Both the position numbers and the translations under genes were made by a program. Source: Agarophyton chilense (Eukaryota > Rhodophyta > Florideophyceae > Gracilariales > Gracilariaceae). Taken from it: a stretch of DNA of 64,000 nucleotides. The notes below the pieces were generated by a model that was given only the letters and a program-made list of their open reading frames with translations, searched no databases and had not been told where the DNA came from. This document shows positions 56,311 to 64,000 of the stretch, piece after piece; positions within the stretch are counted from its first letter, which is position 1; each line of letters begins with the position of its first letter. The stretch spans positions 744,001 through 808,000 of the forward strand of contig JARGXX010000028.1 in the NCBI GenBank assembly GCA_030374765.1, given 5' to 3'.

Positions 56311-56891
56311 GGATACAGACGGGGTCATTACTGTGTTCCAATTGTGGTCCATCCTGAGTGTTCCATTGTGGGTGGTTTGTATTGGGAGGTAAGGAGCTCT
56401 TTGGCTCATGACCGTCCAATTGGTTGAGGCAGGGGCTTACAGAGGAAGTATTTGCCTCGCGGAGACCCTCTAGGGATTTTCCGATGGGGTTTCTGTTTCT
56501 TCATGAGGATAAGATTCCTCTTCGGGGTCGTCCGTAGGGTCTAAAACGGCGTGGACCTGTGGCGCTTTGATCGAAGTATCCGGAGGCGGGGCACAGCGTG
56601 AACTTCCAGGGGTCCATGTGGCTCATTCCTGTGCCCTGTTTAACATTCCTTCGGATCGCAGCACCCGGTAATTCTCTTCCCTTAAGGCTAGGAGGTTTTT
56701 TCGTGCCTCCTCAGGCAGATACCTCGTACAGTCACAAGGTTGCGTCACGGAAATGCAGAGGAAGCAAGCCCTTAGGGCGCCAACCAAAACGTCCTGGCGG
56801 GACGGAAAGGAGGAACACCTGGGTTTGGTTGGTCCAGTGGTCGCTGTAATTCCCTGGAAGGTATATGATAGGGGCCCGGACGGGGGAGTGC

Positions 56892-58640
56892 TTAAATTAA
56901 CTGCGAGCACATCTCCCGAATAGGCGTAATGGAGTGATGCATCCATGTCCGATTCCGTGGAGCTAACCAAATGGGCTTGGTTGAGTTCACGCAGTAGAGT
57001 TTCGTGTCCTCTGGATATATCAGCGTTGCGCCTGGAAGTCCTGTACGTTTTTCCATAACCCTCGGCGTAGGTACGAGCCTTCGGAAGGAATATTGTGGGT
57101 TTTCAGTGTGGTAATAGCGGAGATGTGTTCGAAAGGCAGGGAATAGTCCAGTGATGAAGTGACGTTCAAGCCGACCTTTGGAGAAAACGTTTCCACATCG
57201 GTAAGCCTTCTTCCATAGGTCATCTGCGAAAGCCGATTCGTTCATGTTGGAGCTCTGCCTAAAAAGTATCACTTCCATCTGGTCGTCCATTACAACTTCA
57301 TCCGTGGCGTAAGATTCCGAAAAATAATGAACAACCTGAGGGTGTGATCTGAGTAGCTCAAGGTCTTGAGCATCCACAAGGTCAGCAGTGCCAGATATCT
57401 TCGAAACCACTCGGTCACGCTCCTGTCCTGTAAGAAAGAATTGGAAAAGGTACAGAGCGGCGCCCTCGTGGACACCGTTCTGATCACAGCCCGGACGGAA
57501 CAAACTAAGAAACCTAAGGACAGAAATGTGATCGGAACCCGAGAACTTGTCCGTAATGGATATTTGCATCCGTTTGGCCCACTTGGCGACTCTTCGATCA
57601 ACCGAACCAGAATATTTCGGGGACCGTCTGCCAGCTGGTAACTCCGGTATTCTAGAACCTTAAAGAAAAGTTCGTTGGATGTTGCCAGTGGTTTGAGGCC
57701 TCGAACGGCAGCCTCATCTACTTCCGAGTCGGTCGTTTCGGTCGAGGCCGATTCGGAATCACTCGTGTCCAAATTGTCTCTTCTTTTGCTTCTTTTGTTC
57801 TTCTTTCTCGTACGGTTACTTCTTTTCTTTCCAGCAGAATAGGGACCTAAGGGATCGATCTTTATATCAGATCCGATAGAGCCCTGAGGTCGCTGTACCT
57901 CATATTGTCATTTGGGTAGGACAATCTGTCTCTCTTCTAGACATGGAGCCCCTCTTCTGCTCCTAGATAGGCCTTCCATTGGATTTTCTTGATGGTGTTC
58001 TCAGCGAGGGGCGGGTAATACCGCCACTCCTTAGGATTCGGTAGGGGGTTGCCGTACTGAAGCCGGAAGGTTGACTTGTGGAGTGGTCCTAGGTACCACG
58101 TTGCTTGACTGGCTGGTGACTGCTCCTTGAACGGCCTGAATGAGAGAGTCTATGAATAGCTCAGACTCCATTACCTTGAGGACGATTCACGAAACGAGGT
58201 AGTCCGTATAGTCAGCGATTTCCGTGGCGAGTCCCATGTCCACAATGGAATCCACATAGGCTGAGCAGAGCTCACGGAGACGGGGCCAGAGAAGGTCGGC
58301 AAGCCCGGCGGGAATATTCTCTCTAATTCCTTCGGTCTTACGGGGTTCTCCTCGGGGTGTTCCTGGCCTAGAGGCGGCCCTGGTGAGGCGTTCTCTTAAT
58401 TTATCTGCTACCGTGGGTTCTCAGCGAATCCTTTCAGGGTCGTCCATGGGAGTCAGTACTCCTTGCGGCTGGCTTCTCGGGCTCCTGCGCTCGCTAACAT
58501 TATCAACATGTGGCTCAGGCGACATAGTCGGCGTTGCAGTGGCAACTGGTCCTGCCGTAGGAATCCTATAGACTGGTCGGTTGGGTGTGTTTCCTGCATC
58601 CATAATGGCGGTTGCTTCCGTACTTCTGGTCCGTTAGAGA
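56892..58640 (-). pseudogene. gag: Element J gag
   Basis: The region matches the gag frames of element M on the opposite strand. The 5' part (about 58640-58100) corresponds to 62681-63142 in M. The 3' part begins near 57772 with an acidic segment (STETTDSEVDEA), shifts frame near 57570, and continues to 56892 through a capsid core with FSGSDHISVLRFL and FFLTGQERDRVVSKI. No zinc knuckle is visible. Confidence 0.7.
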
Positions 58641-58710
58641 ATTAAACCAAAGCTTAGAATCCGAATAATTCTTCGTTCCTGTGGTCCGTTCAATTATTCC
58701 TAGGGGATTT

Positions 58711-58728
58711 TAACTCGGGAGACCAAAA
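58711..58728 (-). other. Putative tRNA primer-binding site of element J
   Basis: Directly after the 5' LTR the element strand reads TTTTGGTCTCCCGAGTTA. The TGG is where the CCA end of a tRNA would pair. The same place in M (62401-62418) differs at two positions. I did not identify the tRNA. Confidence 0.5.
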
Positions 58729-59050
58729 TGTAACGCAATGACTGGTTGGTCAGCGTACGGGTCTAGACTGGGTATGGCGTGGTAGAGTGGGTCCTATGGT
58801 TCGTATCCTTGACGGCGGCACTCTCAGAGTACTTGGTGCATTGTGCTGGCGTTTATTGCGTAGTCCTACAGGTTCGAGCTACGAAAACGATGGCTTGAAG
58901 ACCAATTGGTGGAACTAATGTACCAAAGGGGGTTATTTAGTATACTATCGTTGCCTATCTTACTATAAGGGAAAAGCGTCACTAGAGCCAAGTAAACAAC
59001 AATAGCGAGGCACTGGGAGCTCCCTGGCTCTGTATTGCTAGTTTATTACA
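58729..59050 (-). repeat. 5' LTR of chromovirus J
   Basis: It is 322 bp, begins TGTAATAAAC and ends GCGTTACA on the element strand. It is about 80 percent identical by eye to the 322-bp LTR at 62079-62400, in opposite orientation. A T-arm-like hairpin with a box-B-like GGTTCGTATCC lies at 58795-58811 on the plus strand. Confidence 0.88.
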
Positions 59051-59156
59051 CTAAATAAAATAAAAATCTATATGAGCATAGCTTAGGACAGCCCGTCCAC
59101 GTGTCGTCTGTAAGATACCTCAGGCCCAGACGGCTTACAGAGCTCAACCGTTATCG

Positions 59157-59576
59157 TTGCTCCTTCACACTCGCAGGGAGCGTTTTATGGCGACTTTGCA
59201 AGAAGCGGCCCGAAAAGATGTAGAACGTGCGTTTGGCATATTTCATGCGAGATGGAATTTCATCTCCAGGCCAGGAAAATGCTTTTCGATGGCGTTAATG
59301 AACAAAATTATGAAATTTTGCATCATACTTCATAATATGATGGTACGAAAACGCACCACAGGTGACTAGTCGTCATCTCCTGAAGAGGTTACAAATGTGG
59401 ATGTTACTATTGGTGTGGAGGCGACTCCTATGTGGGGTTCCCTGACGTCTTTAGAAAAGAGAATTGTTGTCCCCCCAAAACCGTTGGCTGCCTTATGTGC
59501 TGTCAACAACTTCACTCATGATGAAATAGAATACTATGATATGTGGAAGCTTGTCGTGGACTTTCTGTGGGACTAA
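59157..59576 (+). pseudogene. PIF/Harbinger transposase, C-terminal fragment
   Basis: The block RKDVERAFGIFHARWNFISRPG (near 59205) contains the third acidic catalytic residue (Glu of VERAFG). IMKFCIILHNMMV follows, the usual end of Harbinger DDE nucleases. After a TAG at 59367 the same frame continues for 68 codons to TAA at 59574. The N-terminal catalytic part is missing: it would lie to the left, where chromovirus J now sits. These enzymes move DNA transposons that duplicate a 3-bp target. Confidence 0.75.
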
Positions 59577-59903
59577 TGTGAACAAAGCTCATAATTTTCA
59601 AATATGAAGTAAGGGAAGAGCGTCAAACAGATCTGACATTCCGACTAATCCGACCTCAACCTGGGCGAATAAAGCGGGAACTGTTCACCTTAAAACATTT
59701 CGTTCCATGGGACGCTGTACTCAAGATATAGATGTTAAAATGCATATCGTCCATTTAACCCACCCGAAAAAACTTGATCTTGAGCTTCGAGGTTGGTTTA
59801 TATATCGTGACCATAATCAAAACTACATTTGGTCTCCGGTAGCTTCTTCTTATTCGCAGCTCTCCCCCCGTTTGCGTAACCTCGCAAGAGCCTCTCTGCG
59901 CAT

Positions 59904-60690
59904 TCAATCGAAGAATTCTTTTGTTTTCTCAGCATTACAATTCTCGGGCGTACTGGAGAGTAACAATATGTCATTGTATCTGTGAAGAGCCGCATTCCTG
60001 GCTTTTTGGAGGGGTAAGGCTTCAGAAGCCAGTTTCAGCTTCTTTTTATAAACATCCTCTTTAGTGCAGAGTTCTTTGGCTTTACGACGACCAATTGGTC
60101 GCGCACTAGGCGTTACCAATCGTTCATCGCTTGTACCAGTAAGCGGCGTCAATGCAACTCAACCGGCCCCAATATCCACGGCCCTAGTAAACCCCGCTTC
60201 TGCTGTCCTCACCTCAGATTCTGACGTACTCAAACTCAGTGTACACCCTGCCAAAAACCTTTGATGATCTCTTAGAAACTTTCAGGCTTCCATGAACGTT
60301 AACGGATGACAGAAGGGATCGTTTCCGCTTCTGATCACAACATTGTTGTATAGAACTGTAGCCATGTTATAAATATACTGCTCAGATACTCCCGTTGGTT
60401 TTTTTTCTTACAGAGGCCACACAAGCAGAAAACGTAACGCATTCTTTGAAAAGAAGCTTCACCCTTGACTTCAAGGACTCTACGCTTCGCGGCGCTGCTG
60501 CGGGACACTTTAAAAGGCCGAAAGTCGTAAATATCTTAGTGAAGAATGCGACTGACTTATGATTCGCGCCTACTATCGCATCCTCAGACACCTGCAACCA
60601 CAATCTTGCAACCACCACGTCATCTTGAGTGCTATTATTTGCTCGTCTCGTGCGTGGCGCGAGCGAGACTACTGTTGTTTGGGAAACAAG
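59904..60690 (-). pseudogene. Myb/SANT-like DNA-binding partner protein of PIF/Harbinger
   Basis: The reverse strand encodes about 260 codons. From about 60650 comes a SANT/Myb-like domain: ARLWLQVSEDAIVGAN, FFTKIFTTFG, SVESLKSRVKLLFKECV and FSACVASV. A frame change in a run of eight A (about 60400) follows. Then come GVSEQYIYNMATVLY and FCHPLTFMEA, with stops at 60282-60284 and 60159-60161. The end is ARPIGRRKAKEL with a helical tail, a pattern common in NAM-associated C-terminal domains. Harbinger elements carry such a second gene, whose product brings the transposase to its ends. It converges on the transposase fragment. Confidence 0.72.
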
Positions 60691-61245
60691 GGAAAAATGG
60701 ATGCCGCAAGAGGAACAAGGGCATTGGTGACCGGGGGTAATGTTATATAAATCTGGAGAGATCCGACTTCAAGGAGAGGGGGTGTGGAGGCGGGAAGATG
60801 TGGATGAAATGGCTGAGTTTCATTGTGGTTTGTCTGAGGTGTGTTTGCTCCAGCCTGTAATTGGGGTGATTGTTGGTTCGTGTTCATGGATATGGTATGG
60901 TGCTGGGGAGCATACTTGCGCCAAAGGTGAGAAGAAGGAAAATGTCGGATAAGAGCTTCACACATGCCATGTACCAACCAGTGGTTCAAAAGCCGACAAC
61001 CTGGGTGGAGAGTGCCCACGCTTTTCGCTTTTCGGCGCGAGAGTTTGTTTGGTTGAGAGTGGCCACGCGTCGCTCTTTTTGGCGCGAAAGTTTGTCTTCA
61101 TCAAATGATGGGTTGCCATATGTTTTGCTCGTGGAAAGAAAGAGCTAAATATGGGGGCTATATTTCTCTATTTTACACCCCAGAAATACCCCGAGAGCAA
61201 ATTTTAGATTATTTGATCCTCCCGTGGTGATATCACGCATGCACT
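60691..61245. other. No confirmed gene
   Basis: A reverse-strand Gln/Pro/Thr-rich frame near 60669-60890 could be the N-terminus of the Myb/SANT-like gene in a different frame. Nothing else is recognised. Two variants of a GAGTGGCCACGC-like segment occur near 61010 and 61060. Confidence 0.35.
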
Positions 61246-61902
61246 ATGGACGTAAAAAGCCCAATAAACAGTCATACTATGACCGTCGCAGCCTCTGTGA
61301 CGACCATTGAGTTCCTCTTGGCTCAGGGTATGCGCACTATTGCACCCCAGAGTAAACGAACACGAGAACAAACATTGATCCGCGATTCGAGCATTGCTCT
61401 CATGTCTCACGAACGTAGCCCCAGACTCACACAAGCCTTCTCAAAATTAACGCCGCACGAGAAGCGCCTTCACTTCCGCAACTTCAACCACATTTGGTCT
61501 TCACTTTGGATCCAAGCCCAAATCGATTCAAGCGACAAAAATCTCACTAGCCCCATGGCGTCTCACTCTCACTCCGAGGCGGGGACCTCTTCGTACCCTA
61601 GGTTTACTCATCCATCACGGCGGTTCACTGAAGAACTCATTGAGCTAACGACGGAAAACTATTATTAGTGGATTCAAAAACTGAAAGTTATTCTCACTGA
61701 ACACGACTTTAGTCAGCTGAATGAAACCAACTTCGTAGCAGAAACTGCAGAACACCTCAAGGCTATGTCCAGCATATGTCGTATAATCTCGAAAAGCATT
61801 ACCCAGGAGGTGAACAGCAAAATGGCTAATCCAACCGTTTTCACAAAACAACCACACATTGGATATCCAATCTACGAAAGACTACTTCAGCCTGACGACT
61901 GA
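61246..61902 (+). pseudogene. Unknown frame with one internal TAG
   Basis: An ATG at 61246 opens a frame of 218 codons to a TGA at 61900, with a single TAG at 61666-61668. Around the TAG the sequence reads LIELTTENYY-stop-WIQKLKVIL. This resembles the L-T-x-x-N-Y-x-x-W motif at the start of many Copia gag proteins, but the residues before it do not. It lies between the Harbinger remnant and chromovirus M. A fragment of another element is the likeliest reading, and I am not sure. Confidence 0.35.
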
Positions 61903-62078
61903 GGCTATGAACCTCAGAAGCACTGGAATTGTAGGCGAATACATTGGTCAACACTGTGAAGGAGCGCTGATAGCGGTTGAGTACTGTAAGCCGCCGGGCC
62001 TTGAGGTATCTTACAGGCGACATGTGGACGGGTCGACCTCAGGTGGACTCATGTAGATTATTGATTTATTTTAATAAG

Positions 62079-62400
62079 TGTAATTGATTAGCATTACAGT
62101 GCCAGGGAGATCTCAGCGCCTCGCCAGTACTATTTACTTGGCTCGAGTGACGCTTCTCCCTTAGAGTACGGTAGGCACCGTTAGGATACTAAAGAACCCC
62201 CTTTGGTATATTAGTTCCACCCTTTGGTCTGAAAGTCATCGTTCCCGTAGCTCCAACCTGTAAGACTACGCATTAAACGCCAGCCCATTGCACCAACTAC
62301 TCTGGGAGTGCCGCCGTCAAGGATTCGAGCCTTAGGACCCGCCTTACCACGCTACCACCGTTCGAGACCCGTACGCCGACCCAACAGTCATTGCGTTATA
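62079..62400 (+). repeat. 5' LTR of chromovirus M
   Basis: It begins TGTAATTGAT and ends GCGTTATA. The final CA is changed to TA. It is the inverted counterpart of 58729-59050. A hairpin with stem CAAGG/CCTTA and loop ATTCGAG lies at 62318-62334. Confidence 0.88.
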
Positions 62401-62680
62401 TTTTGGTCTTCCGACTTAGAAACCTTCGGAATAACTGAAAGGACCACTGGAACGAAGAAATATCCGGATCATAACCTTTGGTTTAATTCCCCAACAGACC
62501 AGAAGTACAGAAGCAACGGCCATTATTGATGCAGGAAACAAACCCAACTGACCCAACCTTAGGACTCCCACGGCAGAAATAACTGCCACTGCAACGCCGA
62601 CGATGTCGCCTGAACCTTAGGTTGATAATGTTAGCGACTGCAGGAGCAAAAGAAGCCAGCCACAAGGAGTACTGACTCAC

Positions 62681-63142
62681 ATGGAAGACCCTGAAAGGAT
62701 TCGCCGAGAACCCACGGTAGCAGCGCGTTTACGAGAACGTCTCACCAGGGCCCTCTCTAGGCCAGGAACACCACAAGGAGAACCCGGTAAGACCGAAGGA
62801 ATTAGAGAGAATATTCCCGCCGGACTTGTCGACCTTCTCTGGCACCGTCTCCGTGAGCTCTGCTCAGCCCATGTGGATTCCATTGTGGACATGCGACTCG
62901 CCACGGCGATCACTGACCATACGGATTACCTCGATACGCGAATCGTCCCCAAGGTAATTGAGTCTGAGCTCTTCTTAGACTCCCTCATCCAGGCCGTTCA
63001 AGGAGCAGTCACCAGCCAGTCAAGAAACACGGTCCCTAGGACCACTCCACAAGTCAACCTTCCGGCTTCAGTATGGCAAATCCCTACAGAATCCCCAAGA
63101 GCGGCGGCGTTATCCGCCCCTCGCCGGGATTACCATCAGTAG
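62681..63142 (+). CDS. gag: Element M gag, N-terminal frame
   Basis: An ATG at 62681 opens 153 codons with no stop. The protein is charged and helical (RRELTRALSR-like start, LVDLLWHRLRELCSAHVDS, VIESELFLDSLIQA). The same frame, with more damage, lies on the minus strand in element J, which supports it as a gag part. The usual zinc knuckle is not seen. Confidence 0.6.
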   Translation: MEDPERIRREPTVAARLRERLTRALSRPGTPQGEPGKTEGIRENIPAGLVDLLWHRLRELCSAHVDSIVDMRLATAITDHTDYLDTRIVPKVIESELFLDSLIQAVQGAVTSQSRNTVPRTTPQVNLPASVWQIPTESPRAAALSAPRRDYHQ

Positions 63143-63291
63143 AACCCCATGGTGGGACAATCTAGGAGCAGAAGAGAAGCTCCGCGTCTAGATGAGAGAC
63201 AGGTTGCGCATCAGGAGAACCCAAGGGAGGGACAAGCAAGGAGCAGAAGAGAAGCTCCGCGTCTAGAAGAGAGACTGCTTTCCCCACCCGA
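63142..63291. repeat. 75-bp tandem duplication in element M
   Basis: Two units start at 63142 and 63217, each containing AGGAGCAGAAGAGAAGCTCC. Element J has a single copy at the matching place (about 57935-57965). Confidence 0.75.
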
Positions 63292-63299
63292 CAGATAAT

Positions 63300-64000
63300 A
63301 TGAGGTACAGCGACCTCAGCGCTCCATCGGATCTGATAGAGAGATCGATCCTTGATGTTCTTACTCCGCTGGAGAGAAAAGAAGCAACCGTAAGAGAAAG
63401 ACAAAAAGAAGTAGCAAAAGATGAGACCATTCGGACACGAGTGATTCTGAACTCGGCCTCGACCGAAACGACCGACTCGGAAGTGGATGAGGCTGTCGTT
63501 CGAGGCCTCAGACCACTGACAACAACCAACGAACTTTTCCTCAAGGTTCTAGACTATCGGAAGTACCGGCTGGCCGACATTTCCGCAAAATATTCTAGTT
63601 CGGTGGCTCGCAGAGTCGCTAAATGGGCCAAACGGATGCATCCAACCATTACGGACAAGTTCTCGGGTTCCGATCCCATTGCTGTCCTTAGGTTTCTCAG
63701 TTCATTCCGTGCGGCCTGCGATTAGAATGGTGTCCACGAGGGCGCCGCTCTGTACCTTTTCCAATTCTTTCTTACAGGACAGGCGCGTGAACTAGTGGTT
63801 TCGAAGATATCTGGCACAATTGACCTCGTGGATGCTCAAGACCGTGAGCTGCTCAGGCCATATTCTTAGGTTCTTCATTACCTCTTGGAATCTTACGCCC
63901 CGGATGAAGTTATAATGGATGCCCACCAGGAAGTCATGTCCTTTAGGCAGAGCTCCAACATGACCGAATCGGCTTTCTCAGACTACCTATAAAAGAAGGC
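63300..64000 (+). pseudogene. gag: Element M gag, capsid part
   Basis: A frame from 63300 to 63725 contains ASTETTDSEVDEAVVRGLRP and FSGSDPIAVLRFLSSF, matching element J. After a TAG at 63723 the same frame goes on with FFLTGQARELVVSKI and more stops to the window edge. It is a capsid-like gag region. Confidence 0.68.

Larger units (their letters stand above)
53105..59050 (-). mobile_element. Gypsy chromovirus J (5' LTR to chromodomain; 3' end missing)
   Basis: This is a minus-strand element with 5' LTR (58729-59050), primer-binding region, gag, reverse transcriptase, RNase H, integrase and C-terminal chromodomain. It ends abruptly at about 53105 without a 3' LTR. The same family recurs as element M on the plus strand from 62079. 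Many stops and substitutions at catalytic residues show it is dead. Confidence 0.88.
62079..64000 (+). mobile_element. Gypsy chromovirus M, 5' part (continues past the window)
   Basis: This is the plus-strand copy of the same family as J. The 5' LTR is at 62079-62400, with a primer-binding region at 62401 and gag to the window edge. LTR length is identical to J (322 bp). Stops near 63723 and 63868 show decay. Together with J it forms an inverted pair with about 3 kb between the LTRs. Confidence 0.86.

Noticed and set aside
1-64000. CRISPR array, rRNA genes, complete tRNA genes or a bacterial-type operon
   Set aside because: No regularly spaced repeats, rRNA-like segments or foldable tRNAs were seen, and the gene content is eukaryotic nuclear.

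Overview
This is nuclear DNA from a photosynthetic eukaryote, and it reads as a few host genes scattered among old, nested transposable elements. A florideophyte-type red alga fits best. The one clear plastid gene (1483-1794, minus) encodes a one-helix Lhc-family protein whose presequence has no signal-peptide helix and carries a phenylalanine close to the N-terminus. That suits a primary red plastid better than a diatom plastid, which needs a bipartite presequence. The identification is an inference; a stramenopile host is not excluded. Apparent introns are few and short (one of 51 nt is supported).

Layout. 1-6.4 kb: the plastid gene, a secreted 12-cysteine protein and a hypothetical exon. 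6.4-12.1 kb: Copia element A, with paired 219-bp LTRs. 14.1-16.7 kb: a decayed chromovirus integrase plus chromodomain, then an unrelated decayed reading frame on the other strand. 18.4-27.5 kb: Gypsy element B (plus), split inside its reverse transcriptase by the complete Copia element C (20973-26575, minus, target duplication GATTA). 27.5-35.9 kb: Copia element D (minus), split inside its integrase by the complete Copia element F (28039-33171, plus, target duplication TCGT). 36.3-40.7 kb: Gypsy element G (minus). 42.7-49.3 kb: a host-gene island in poor condition, with a two-exon unknown gene, a subtilase pseudogene that has lost all three catalytic residues, a GH35 beta-galactosidase N-terminus and a RING-type fragment. 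50.2-52.1 kb: remains of a Tnp2/Plavaka-type (CACTA-like) DNA transposase. 53.1-64.0 kb: two copies (J minus, M plus) of one chromovirus family placed head-to-head around a dead PIF/Harbinger element, which has both a transposase C-terminus and a Myb/SANT-like partner, and a further broken frame.

How it fits together. Most coding capacity belongs to retrotransposons (gag, aspartic protease, integrase, reverse transcriptase, RNase H), and nearly every copy has stops, frameshifts or lost catalytic residues. The nesting gives a relative order: B before C, and D before F. The more unusual points are a Tudor-like domain between integrase and reverse transcriptase in F, Asp-Pro-Gly protease active sites in A and C, LTR ends in F that do not follow the TG...CA rule, a tRNA T-arm-like hairpin in the J/M LTRs, and the frame-preserving subtilase relic. 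I found no rRNA, no complete tRNA and no CRISPR array. I did not find a convincing new multi-gene system.
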